Origin: Nomia melanderi
Lineage: Eukaryota; Arthropoda; Insecta; Hymenoptera; Halictidae
Assembly: GCF_051020985.1 (NCBI RefSeq)
Contig: NC_134999.1
Location: 11,222,001-11,286,000 of the forward strand
Direction of reading: 5' to 3'
Length of the DNA stretch: 64,000 nt
Shown here: one piece after another, positions 24,296 through 36,205 of the stretch
How positions within the stretch are numbered: the first letter of the stretch is position 1
Layout of the letters: every line of letters begins with the position of its first letter
Position numbers and translations under genes: made by a program
Notes under the pieces: model-generated
Database searches by the model: none
Told to the model about the DNA's origin: nothing
The model's input: only the letters and a program-made list of their open reading frames with translations

Positions 24296-24425
24296 ACAGA
24301 GTGTCCCATTTACTTGCACCGAAAGTCTTGGGAAGTACTTTGAATTCAAATTAGCCGGTGTCGTTGAAATCTTCGGGGGTGGGCGGGCAACGCCAAGCGC
24401 CAAGGACACTTCAAGGTCGTTCACT
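24294..24425 (+). mobile_element. Possible decayed repeat starting ACAGAGTGTCCCATTTA
   Basis: The segment starts with CAGAGTGTCCCATTTACTTG and ends with a CAAGGACACTTCAAGGTCGTT motif about 100 bases later. A CAGRGTGTCCCATTTA start followed by a CAAGGTC motif resembles non-coding repeats I recall from ant and bee genomes. That recollection is not verified here. There is no second copy in this window to compare with, so the call is weak. Confidence 0.25.
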
Positions 24426-26220
24426 GTTTTTAGAGAAAATTACGTTCTCATGTGGTTTGTAGAGATCTGTTCCTCAACTGGCGTTGTTATTCCCACGATA
24501 TACAATAGTTATTAAACTCATCAGTCTATTCAAACATTAGTACAAAAGTTATCTACATTTCCGATGATGCAAATAAGAAGTAAACGAAAAGTCAATCTTA
24601 GAATTTCTTGTCGCAGCTACCGGAATCATTACTTTCAGCAATGTTTATTTTCAAGACGACGTCAAATTCAACTCTCGCCTCAAGAAAGTACAAAAATATC
24701 TCAGAACCATTAGTTAATACTCGCTTCCAGCAAAAACGCTTTAATCCCCGAGCCTAGTGCGTGCAACGTATACTCTCGATACACTCTCTTTTGCCAGAAT
24801 TAAAATATCTTGATAAGCACGCGAAATATTAATCAAGTTTGACAGGTACAAATGTAGTCCATATACTTTTGCTAGAAATTTCCTGGAAACATCCGTGATC
24901 GCTGCGATTCGCGCGGATTACACGCGTCTGGGCTCAGATCTTCAAGACGAAACAGGCTCGCGGGCGAGTCGCAATTAAGTGAACCGAGGACGAATATTAA
25001 GGATACGTATCCGGGACGATCGCGGATTGACTACGGAATCGAGTAAACGCAATTACGCCGATTAATCATCCGCCGGCCCGGTGTTCGGCGTTTTAATATC
25101 GGTCGGCCGGTGTAATGAGGCCGGTATTAAAGTTAATGGCGACACCTCGCCGGCCCGGGGGGAAGAGATGGATTGAAGAGTTCGAGGCATGACAGCGTGT
25201 TCTTCTCCGCTCGTTTATCAGGCCGGCTTCGTTGGGGCTCTTCAGCTTTCGACTAATAAATCAGCATCGGCGACCGGGAACCAGTTTCGCAATCGTATCG
25301 GCTTGTTGCGCGTCCGTTTCCTCGCCAACGGCCCGGTCTCTCATTTGAAACGATAATACGTGGATTATTTCAGAATGGCGGAAACAAAAGCACTCGTCCC
25401 CCATTTTCCCTCTAAGTTTTTCTTTCAGTAATAATATCCGATTTCTGGGTTAATGGAACGCTCGCTAAGACTCTCCGTTCTCCTGGAAATAACGATCCGT
25501 ACCCGGACTGAAATTTCATGGAAATTCTGAGGAGATCAACATCACGGAGCTCCGAGGAGAAAGAAAAGAAGAGGGTTCTTCTCTTTTTTCAGGAACGCCT
25601 AGGTTATCCAATTCTTTCGCTCCGATCCGTTTGCGTAACCAATCTCGAAAGGTTAATCATTCAATTTAGTAGAATTGTACAAGTTTCGGGTTGCTTTATT
25701 GTTTTAGTATGCGGGCCAATTTCCGTGTTTCTGAAGTTAGTTGAAGTTGTCATCGTTGGTATTGTATATACAAAGTTATTGCTGATAATATCAATATTGG
25801 TTTGAAAATGAAGATGAAGAATATACATATTTCACATACAGTAAAGAAAACATCGTCTCTAGAACATTCGACGAGAAACCTACTTTTACTTGAACCAACA
25901 TAGAAACCGAAAGAAAACATTTTTCACACGTTTGCATTTTAATATGTAAGAGAATCGATGTCGAGTAAAAGTGTTTAACAACATCAATAGGATAATAATA
26001 CTGTAGCATACGGATTACGATGTCAAATAATTAATGATCACCTCTATAATATATCTGTGCCAAAGAAGAAATAAGTGTTATATAACGTTTCCATAACGGT
26101 GAATATGTTAATAAAAAGTGCCACATTAATTCCACCTACTGAACGAATAAATTGGCACGAAGAACGTCGGGAACTTCCACGAAGTTGTATTACGTCGGAA
26201 AAAGGAAACACCGAAGAAGT
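24426..26220. other. Non-coding stretch
   Basis: AT-rich at 24426-24880 and 25640-26200. CpG-dense at 24890-25530, where CGCCGGCCCGG occurs twice (about 25072 and 25149), flanking CCGGTGTAATG-like words. No gene was recognised. An ORF at 25518-25805 ends in a hydrophobic, isoleucine- and valine-rich tail of AT-rich origin. Confidence 0.45.
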
Positions 26221-29200
26221 AATTTAATTAACCGGCTCGCAACCAATCTTAATATTCATAAAGCCGGCGGGACCGTCATCCATCAGCGGAGGCAATCTAC
26301 TTCTTGCCCACTCAATTTTCGGTAATCGACGGTATCGAGTAACGAACACACGGCGCGTAACTCGCCCGAACTTCCGCCCATTAGACTGAACTGTTTCCGC
26401 GGTGTCGAAGGGCGGCGAGCATTGAATCCGCCGCCGTGGCGGCGATAGGGAGCCGAGACGTTCGCATGGACATAATCGGCCGAGCCCGGGCGAAGGTTTT
26501 ATCGGCGATACACCGGCGGTCCGATAAATCGCCGGTTAGAACTTTGCTCGCAATTAGTATGGTAATGCCGGTCGGGCGTGCGCCGTCGAAATGGAGATGC
26601 CGAGGGACGCGTGGGGCCGCCGCTCCGCGCGCACCGTTGATGGCATTGGAGATTAGAAATTGGATTTTCGGAGAACGCGGTGTATTATTTGCCACGGGCG
26701 TGAAATTATTTAGCGACTGTTCGCTGGCCGCTTAGACTCGTCGTTAACTATTGGGGATGCAGATCGATGGGGCGAGATATGGAACTGGCGATTTTGGTTT
26801 ACGATTTGAGTGGTTATTCATGCGCAAAGGGAAATTCGTTATATGGGGTTCTGTGGCTTTTTGAGAGCGGAGTATTGATTTTGTTATGTTGAACGTGAAT
26901 TCGTCTAGGAAGGGGCAATTGTTCTTATGGAACACTTGATCTGATTATAATTTTCTTTTTAGAGATTTTTGGTATTAAGTTAGTTCTGTCTTAGTTGCAT
27001 TCGAGAAAGGATAATTTTATTATATGTATTATATATCTTTACAATAATTACAACTGTAACAAGTAAATTATTTATCAAACGTTACTCTCCAGCGAAACCT
27101 TCAAAATTGATTTTTAAAATTTCCAATGCATCAAGAATACTAATAAACCTAATCTTCTCATAAAAACATCCCTGATCTATAAAAACTTCTTACCCGACAC
27201 CACAGCGAACTGACATTTACAAAGAAAATCCCGAACAGTGAGCACGAAACATTGGCACTCACCCTCCGCATTCACCCACGGAATAATGACTCGTGACCCC
27301 CGGTAAAGTTGAACTTTGAAGCGGAATGATGCAACACGGGTTGATCCAAAGAACGATTTCACGACACGTCTCATCGGGTACGATTGCGATCATCGTCGGG
27401 TGGAGGTTCACGGGACATTTGGCCCCGGCCGTCTTCATTTTCCACTCCGTACGCGGGATTAATGCCCGGCTTAAATGTTTGCCGGGTCCGCGCGAGAAGC
27501 CGCGCGGCAGCGTGTCAAGTGATGGAATTAATCGTAGATGGATCCCTCGAGGGTGGCGCATGATTCACCGGGAACCGCATCGCGCCACACCCGGCCGCAA
27601 AATGGTATGCACGCTGCACACGATTATGCGACAGCGGGGTGCACGCTCGCTAGCCGGCGCATGTGTGCCGGCCGCACCGACACACGCGAAACGGACGGGG
27701 GACAGTGTGTGACGGGAGTGCCAGCGACAGGCTGGGGACGAATATATAATCGTGACAATAATAATACTTGTAATTAATATTAACAATTATTGTTATTGGT
27801 AACAACTGTTATTGTCGCTGTTAATACTGCCCACGGAATTTGATACATTTGCGGCGTTGCGGCCGCGCGAGGCGCGACGTAGTTGTAAGTTTAATAAGAA
27901 TGAATGGATAAGTGATAGGACAACAGGAACGTAATATTATTGCATTTATAAATGTTCGTTAGAAACTTGAACCATTTCCACGTATGCGTAAAGTGAAATT
28001 TGTATTTTCGAACGTTGCGTGAACACGGTTATTATAGAATATAGCAGTTTACTTCAAAACACCAAAATCCGGAGAGAACAATTTATTCTCTCCATAACTC
28101 TCCTATTTATAAACAATACAATTCTCCACATAGCATGTTCAAATACTACGTGATTCCCCTACGAACGTTAAAACGTCAAACAGATTAACATAGACCCAAT
28201 TTCCCAGATCAAACATGTCACGGTACCCTACAGTCAACAAAAAGTCAGCAATTTTGCTACCCTCGGGCAGCGATCTACCCACCAATCCTGTCGAACAGCG
28301 GTGCTGTCAACGGGGTCTGTCAAGCCATCAACACCTATCGGTTCCGCAAAAATGAAGAGACCCTGGAACACCTCGGCATAATTGTGTCGCGTCGCAGCGC
28401 GCCATATTGCGCTCACTTTTCCAACGACTGTTATTTATGATGGGCGCCCCACGATGGGCAATAATCGCGCGCAGCCCCCTGCGATCCGGCGCCGGGCCCC
28501 TTGGACCGTGTTACTACGTAACCGTGCCGAATCCCTTCCGATTATCGTGCCAATATTGTCCCCGGCGGTGTGATCGATGCTCTTACTGTTCGCGCAGATA
28601 CCGAGGATCCCTCGGAGACGGCGCGGACGCGTCGGCTGCGGCCTGGCCGAGTCTGTGTGTGTAAATTCGACCGCAGAATATTGCAACATATGCCGCGTTA
28701 CACGCTGTGCCGACCGTACTACGAACGATTCCGGGTATTTGCATCTAGTTTCGAACGCGCGCCGCCCCGGGTAGGTTTTAATCCTTCGCGGCCGCGTTTA
28801 GTTTTGTCCGAGCTGGATTTTCGGGATGTTTCGATCCCCCGCCCACCGGCGAGTTTAATACGGCTCGTGTCGTTACGACGCGGGATTGCCGGGGCTACTT
28901 TGGCATTCGACACTATTCAGTCTGTCGCGGTGAATCTGGGTCCGAGAACCATGGATTCTGTGAATTTGGAAAAATGACTAGTGAAATTTATGATCGAAGC
29001 TCGCTTAGGAATAAGGCGTGACATTCGAATGAAGTTTTTATTAATTTTGGGTGGATTGTTTTCGTTGGAATATTATAAGTTGTAGTTAATTTTTAGTTAT
29101 TATTTCTGTAGAGGGTAGTTGATAGTTCTGGGAGATTTTGTAAAATAATAAGGAACTATGAAGAGTTAAATAGGTGGACGTCTAACGTTTTCATTGAGTT

Positions 29201-29836
29201 CTCAGTTGGTGAAACATTGATAATTAAATACAGCAATTTCCTTATATTCCTTTTTAAATACCATTCATCTTATTTCAATGTCTTCATTTAATCTTTCCCT
29301 CTTATCATTCATGGATAAGGCATACAACATAATCGTAAACTCGTACAACAAAAAGCACGCTTGTGTTAAATCTCAATTCTCCAAGAACAGGATCCTCACT
29401 AATTAGAAAGAAAGAAGCGTCGGCACAAAATGGGAAAGGGTTACACGCGCGTGGTGCTTCAATTCGGTCCGAGGCCTTTCACTAACCTCCCTTGTCCATT
29501 CCGGGGCCGGCAAATTAAGTTTCAAATTAAGGTATCCGCGTCTCGCGACGCGCTCAAAAGAAAGAAGCTCTGGGGGTTAATTACCCCGTCTCCGGCCCGT
29601 GATCCCGTCGAACCCTGCATACAGTGGCCCCAAGGTTGCACACCTCCGGAGTCCACTGCGTTCGAAGTAACGATTACAAGTAGCCTGACTACCGGAGCCG
29701 ACCCCCACCTTCTGCCACCCTCTCTCAACCCCCTAGTATAATGATCCCCGAGGCTTCGTTCGCTACTTATTTCATTGCAAACTTTTCCTTTCACGGTTGA
29801 ATGAAGTGCCCGGAAGCAAGAAGACGGACTTCGGTC
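26221..29836. other. Non-coding stretch with three large CpG-dense blocks
   Basis: CpG-dense at about 26220-26770, 27230-27760 and 28240-28980. ORFs of 99-135 codons lie in these (26381-26735 in both directions, 27326-27712, 28570-28977), each overlapped by ORFs in other frames. The GCGCGCCATATTG word at 28397-28409 belongs to the GCCATNTT motif set. 27750-27830 is a low-complexity ATT/AAT-rich segment. No gene was recognised. Confidence 0.5.
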
Positions 29837-29909
29837 GAAAGAGAGGGAAAGAGAGTGAGATAGAATGATAGGGTGGTAGTTGGGGGGTGAGTGGAGAAAG
29901 GGCCGAGAT
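29837..29909 (+). repeat. Purine-rich strand-asymmetric tract
   Basis: An almost pure A/G stretch (GAAAGAGAGGG-type words) that grades into a G-rich part with runs GGG, GGGGGG and GGG within about 40 bases. It could form a triplex, or less likely a G-quadruplex. A short hairpin follows, with CCTCGAGA at 29938-29945 pairing with TCTCGAGG at 29953-29960. Confidence 0.7.
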
Positions 29910-32900
29910 AAACTGAATGAGCGGAGGAGGAAGACGACCTCGAGACTCGTACTCTCGAGGGCCGAGACCTTCGGATAAAGGAGCTTGCGAGGGATGAAAA
30001 AAGGAAGGAAGCGTAGGGGGGTAAGGGTGGAGAAGACCAGGCAGCAAGGAATAAAGTTCCCTGTCAGGACTGGGTGTACAGTGTCTCGAGAGACTCTGGA
30101 CCAAGTTTCAACCCCTTCTCCAACGTCCTCGAAATTTTGCCGCCGAACTCACCCCCTCAACCCCCGATTCACCGCTTTCAACCGGTTATGCTACTAGTTG
30201 TTGATTGTTCCCGGTGTAATTATAACTTGGGCCGACCGGTACTTTCGTAGATATAATTATTAATTACCGCGACGTTCGGAGGGGGTGGCTTGGACGCGAT
30301 ATCCCAGGGAGGATCGTTGTAAAGCATCAACGTCGCTCCCTCGTGGAATCAATTAGCATAGGTAGAATGTACGCCACAGGTATTCGGATTGGGCATTCCT
30401 AAAACGTGGAGGGTTGTAATGCTTGGAACGGGTGAGGTAGGGAGGTTATATGTTCGAATTTTGTTACATTCTTTGTTACATATTCCTACTTCCATAATTA
30501 ACAATCTGATTCTCGAAATATACTTTTTCCTTTAAATAAATAATTCGCAGTATACCACAGACACCAAAGAAAATTCCACTTCTTATATTCTCTCATAAAA
30601 ATATCCAGGAACGAATAACTCAAAAATTCGAATGAACCGAAGCAATCAATACCAAAAAATTTCATCGAAACTTGATCGAAAGTAAATCAACCCCAGCTTC
30701 GAACAGCAGGCCACGAAATATTCCAAAGCAAAACTAATTTGTAACACCTGCCAGACGCAAACTTCCAGTCATTAAAAACGAATTCCTCAACTCTGCGAAA
30801 CTGTCCAGCATCCCGTCCACTTAGTCCCCGACCCTAAATCATTCAGCGATCCACCGGACAGGTGGAAAAAAGAAAGCGTGGGCGGGCAAAGTGTCGGACA
30901 CACTCAGCCAGTCGCATAATCCGCGGAACCGTGCGCTCTCTATTAGTTTAACGCGCGTTCACGAATACTTTCGGAAGACGGGTCACCGGATCCGCGCGTC
31001 GCCTGCGCGCCGGATCGTTGAATAATTCCGTAGCCGGTCCCCCGTTGCATCGACGGGGCCCGTACACCGGTCGGCCGGTATCTCGTTATTCAAGAATACA
31101 TAGGTAATGGGCGAGAACAGCGGGTAGAGAATAAGAGAGAAAGGGGCCGGGATGCCCAGCGCATGCACACTAGGATTATTTGTGGCGCGCGTTACATTAT
31201 CCTCATTTAGAATTCACGCTCCCCGGGCGTCTATCTGTTCCATGCATCTGCCGCATATTTCGCTCTCACGGAACGAGCGCGCGGTACGCGCTAACCGTCG
31301 CATCGGCCGAAAGTGTTCTAACGAAACACTGAATCTTCCAGCGGTGCAGGTGATGCTCGTAGGCGTACGTGCGATACCGGTGATACCGAACGCGACCGGT
31401 GCTTTTCAGGCGACCCGATACCCGTTCAGGGGAATCGGAAATGAGACGCTTGGCGATGATTCTTGGCACTGATGCCTGTTGCGAGAGAAATCGATGATAC
31501 GATTGCATTGAATCTGTGTGATGTTTTGATACGTTTATATCCGTTTACTTCCTTCGACTTTGTTCGGGTTGTTTTGAATATATTTAGAATTGAAATATTC
31601 TTTATTGTTTTTGTTATTATTATTAGTCATTCTTTTTGAGAATTTGTTTCATTTTAATGAGTTGAAACAGAAATTTGGAAATATAGATTCTAAGAGGATT
31701 TTGAAGAATATTATATCAATATTTCAAGGGACATTAAACATTTTATCTACGTTTACTGATTAGCTATAGGAAATAATTCACGTCGCATCAATTCTTTCTT
31801 CAATTACTTTAATTCGCCTGCTGCGCTATCTTATTTTCTACTTCCATCGCAACCGGAGACAATCATTCCGATCGCCGTAAAAGTTCGCCGTTTCACCTCA
31901 TTCAAAATGGTACACGAAAGTTCCTAGGAGTTCTGAAGAGCACTGACCACGGTCGTGAAGTTCGCTGTTCCGCATCGGTTGAACTTACGAATAATATCAA
32001 TTTTTCCGGCGACTATTAGGACTGTAGCGTATTGATTCGCAAGTTTATTTTGCTCGAGCAGCAAACTGTGGCAGTCCTTCCGGCCAAGGAAGAAACTTCA
32101 ACTTCCGAAGCTGCAAACTTCCATTACAGATGGTGTGTTCTATTGTTATTTTACGAACAGGGACACTGTGCATTCACTGTTACCCGTGGAAAGTGCCATC
32201 ACGATCACCTTCCGTTGAAGTACATTTTGCTGTAACATTCCCTGATAACTTTCACCTCTAATAATTATATATAACTAATATTCACAATCCTCCACATTTA
32301 GGGGATTATCACAACATTTTTATTCTAATTCCTATCAATATTCCAAACACTCGAATTGAATTAAATTATTAAATCCTCCAACTATTCTCTGTTAATAGTA
32401 TTATAAACTACCTTCAATCCAATATCCATCACATTATATACTAATATACACGTAATATTAATTCAATAATCAAAAAATAACGTATACCTATGCAAAGATT
32501 GAAATACGCTGAAACGACCAGAAAGGTCACTATAACTCCACAAGTTTCCTTGTTACCTCCATTTTTCTGTTTCCCGATAAAAGGCCGCAGGGTCGCGCGA
32601 TATTCTCGCCGGCAGGATATCGACGCACGTCCGACCGCAGCGGCGGCGACGGGCGCGCGTACAAACACGGCGAGTAGCCGCGGCTCTACTTAACATTCGG
32701 CCCGACACGCTCGCTGATTGGCTATTAATTATCCCACCGACAAGAATAACGATTAACTTGGCGTATCGCGTGTTTGCTCGCCGCGCCCTTCGATCCTCCA
32801 GCGTTTCGCGCGCGTGGGGATCGATCGTGGATCAAAACGGCGAGGTTCGCGGCCTTGCCCGTCATAAATCAAACGCGTCCCGCTCGTAAATTCGACCCGG

Positions 32901-34391
32901 TGCCGGGCCAACTCGACGCTCGATCATCGATCCATCCGTCCGGGGTGGTTTTCACCGGGCGAACAGAGGGCCCCGGAGTCGTGCCGGCCGGAAAAAAGGC
33001 GAACTCCGGTAATTGAGAAGTTGCTAATTGATTCGGTGATGGATAGCGATTTTTAGCCGGGACTAAAAGGGGGGCGGTTGGGGGTTGGAGAGGAGAGAGG
33101 TGACGGCAAAGAGGGAAAAACGAAGCGACGGAATGCGTGTCGGTGGCTCGAACCCCGCTTCAGAGATTCCAGATAAGAGGCTTAATTGATTCGAGAAGCC
33201 TGTGGTTAGGCGTCAGCTACCTACACAACTCGTGCGCCGCAGCTTTCCCCGTAAATCTGGATTTAATCAATTTATATACACGTTACTCTGAGCGTCCCTC
33301 TGTCCGCTCTTAATTGGAGATTTATGCGCACGCTCTGGTGGGCGTCAGTGTTTTTCATTCCTTGGTAGGCCGTTTCGGGGAGCCCGCTTTGTGATTTTGA
33401 GGTTAGGTTGGAGAACTAGGTGACTGGGTTCTGGGATTTGGTATTTGGCTATTTTGAAGTTTGAGTAGATGGACTTGGAGATGTACAGATACCGAGATCT
33501 AAGTGTTTAGATCTTTTTGCAGTAATTAGAATGATGTATTTCGAAAATATTTTCAATTCTTATGCGAATAGCATACCGTCTTGGAAAGTTTTCATTTTGT
33601 TTCTATAGCGTAAGTCTAATGAACGATCCTACACTCTTTAATTGTAACATGCATAATTATTCTCGAGTGCGTGACACGAAGAAATTTCTGCTACGAACAC
33701 CGCTAATGTGTAATTTTTATGGAACGAATACTTTCGCGAAAGTAAATGCTAAATTATTTTATCATTCCAGTTCGCTGGTACCCACTTGGAATTGTAGATT
33801 TATTCCAGAAATATTTGAGCAATTCATTAATTCCGAGATAAGATGTAGTGTGTGGGTACTTTGAATCGACCAGTTCGCTTATTTCGCGACCAACCGAGTC
33901 GCCCGCTCGTGGAGCCGCCATACTTTGAGCCGAGGCGGCGACTTCAAGTTTCATGCTCCGCGGCAGTAAACGGCTACAGAAATCGTGATAACATTCGTCG
34001 AAACGACTGCTCGGCTACAATAATTAGCAGCTTGGAATTACGAGGAGACGACTATTCCGCTTTATGAAGCTATTGCCCTACATGTAGCCGGTGATACCTT
34101 TATGTCGAGCACGCGGACTCGCACTACGGGGCGGATGGCTCGTGCTGGAACGATTATATGGCCGCGTTATATGACACACACTTCAGAATTTAATTTCTTC
34201 TGTCATGGCCCGGCACTAAACACGCTAGTGATTAAAATCTGCGGGGATTCGCGCAGAAATCGTTACGTGTATCATTTTGAAGGTCGAAAGCAAATCACTT
34301 TTTACTTTTGCACATTATGCATGAATACACAATGTCAACAACTACCCGTTCTCCCTTTATACAGCATTACATTCAAGTAAATTTAGCGGAG
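29910..34391. other. Non-coding stretch
   Basis: CpG-dense at about 29930-30430, 30880-31500, 32580-33420 and 33860-34160. AT-rich elsewhere. The ORFs (60-110 codons) show no recognised family. G-rich runs occur at 33069-33095. An 8-bp hairpin at 33495-33514 is followed by a T-run. Nothing else was seen. Confidence 0.45.
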
Positions 34392-34431
34392 TACTTTACA
34401 TTTCGCTACAAAAATTCAGTGATGTAAAGTA
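34392..34431. repeat. Inverted repeat, 10-bp perfect arms
   Basis: TACTTTACAT (34392-34401) pairs exactly with ATGTAAAGTA (34422-34431) around a 20-base loop. A third ACTTTAC word follows at about 34453, so the segment is also a small direct-repeat cluster. Confidence 0.65.
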
Positions 34432-35015
34432 GAATATTATAAAAGTTAAATTACTTTACGTAAAATGAAATTTCACCGAACTATTCATGCAGCGTGAAGC
34501 ATTCTCTCGAAGAAGTAATATTATTAAAAATAACCCATGCAAAACAGTTTCCTCCGAAATTCACAATTACACAAAGCACACCATCAGAATCAAACGCGAT
34601 AAACAAAGTAACTGCTCGAATTGCGGCGCGCCATTTTTCCGTTCACCTATAAATCCCGCGGATGTCCGTGCAATTCCATATAACAACGTGGCCCGCGTAT
34701 ATTCTATGATTCATCCAGTGATAAAAGCAAAACACGGGTCAAAAGTGACCCCCCATTGTGAGCGAACAATTAATTCCTGGTTCCCCAGTATGTAATACGT
34801 GTAAACTTTTCGTCGGTACGCGAGATAAACTATACAGATCACTAGGACAATAAAGGGCCACGTGAAATCTATGTGGAGAAATGTAGTCACTTGATTAACG
34901 TAAACTCATTTTGTCCTACAAAGAATATTTCTCTGAATAATTTAAAAAAATGCATTTGTCTAATGAAAAATACATTCAAACGTGTAAGAAAATAGTTACT
35001 CCTATAAACTAAATT

Positions 35016-35199
35016 TAACACATCTGAATGTTAAATAATATATAAATTAAATGTTACTTTTCTATTATCAATCGTTAACCTTTTAAGTAAACGTGGACGT
35101 AGAATAAGTATAAAAATTTGTTCTTTTTCTAATAAATTGCTAACGATACAGTAGTTGTATGGGTATAGTTAAGAAATAAATCATAGGGCAAGGGGTTAA
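35016..35199 (+). repeat. Dispersed repeat, copy B (TATCAATCGTTRACC family)
   Basis: It shares with copy A (4243-4404) a TCTGAAT start, then TTACTTYTCTATTATCAATCG followed by TTAACC. With copy C (50680-50868) it shares a downstream TTCTT...CTAATAAATT segment. The unit after the core lies between TTAA at 35075-35078 and TTAA at 35196-35199, begins CCTTTT and ends GGGCAAGGGG, which gives weak terminal inverted similarity. No coding capacity. Confidence 0.5.
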
Positions 35200-35924
35200 A
35201 GGAGGTGCAACTAGTAAAAAGGGGAAAAATCAATTAAAAAGGAGTGAGAAAGAGGGGTGAGTTGAGAAAAGAGAAAAAGAGTGAATTTCGAGCGCCACGC
35301 TCTCTTTTGTCCGCGTCGCGGGAGGACCAATTACGCGTATAATGGGCGCCGAGCGCGTCGACTTTAATTAATTCTCCGGGCCCGGTTGTTTTTTCGCCGT
35401 TGGCCGGCCGTCGATGAAAATTCCCCGGGACGTATATGTATGTATTTGCCAAACGTCACGTTTTCCAATTACGCCCGGTGTCGCCGATGCGTCCGCGTTT
35501 TAATCGCGGGGAATATTAAGCCGGGCACGGCCGCGTTAAAAATCGCTGAATAACATCGACGCGCGCGGATTTTCATCCGGCCGCCTTTCGCAGAACGCCT
35601 CGCGAAACGCCGCGCAGTGGTCCGTTTCGACAATCCAGCTGGACAAAAGTCCCAATTGATATATAACTCATTGAAACAAAAGAGAAGCAACTTTTTCTTA
35701 AGAAACTGTGCGTAATATATAAAAATAATGAAATAGGTAATAATTGTATTGAACGGTTTAATTTATTTAATTTCGTAAAGGCGTAAGTAAAAAGATTGTA
35801 ATAAGTAAAAGATAAATAAGACAAATTATATTTTTTTTTATATATCTTTTATTCAACAAGGTTAGCTCGTATCAAAATTTTTTAAATTCCCATCTTAGTA
35901 TTTCCGTGTTTATATCTAAAAAAA
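35200..35924. other. Non-coding spacer
   Basis: A purine-rich start (35200-35280), a CpG-dense block at 35290-35640 and an AT-rich end with T-runs. No gene was recognised. Confidence 0.5.
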
Positions 35925-36205
35925 AATGATAAAATTATAACAAAATTGCAAATATTTGCAATTAAAATTTGTTAATGTGTTTTTTATAAAGCCCAATGAA
36001 TAATCTAGCACAAAAATTATTCAGTTCCGCAAGGTTTCTGAATTTTTACAGGTTTTTCAAGATATAAGTCCTGACATGGTTCCTATCTGTTTCAATACTT
36101 CCGTCGCAGTAATCGAAGTAATCATAAAATTATGCAGAATTGTCAATATCTGCGGTTAAAATTTGTTAGTATGTTCATTGGGCTTTACAGAAAACATATT
36201 CACAA
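35925..36205. repeat. Diverged two-copy tandem duplication, offset 195 bp
   Basis: ATAAAATTAT begins copy 1 at 35929 and copy 2 at 36124. Both continue as AATTG followed by CAATATYTGC-like words and TTAAAATTTGTTARTATGT/AATGTGT. The sequence between the copies is not obviously repeated. An old segmental duplication is the simplest reading. Confidence 0.7.

Noticed and set aside
33494..33518. 8-bp hairpin followed by a T-run, like a bacterial terminator
   Set aside because: The window is eukaryotic in character, there is no upstream gene, and the structure is small enough to occur by chance.
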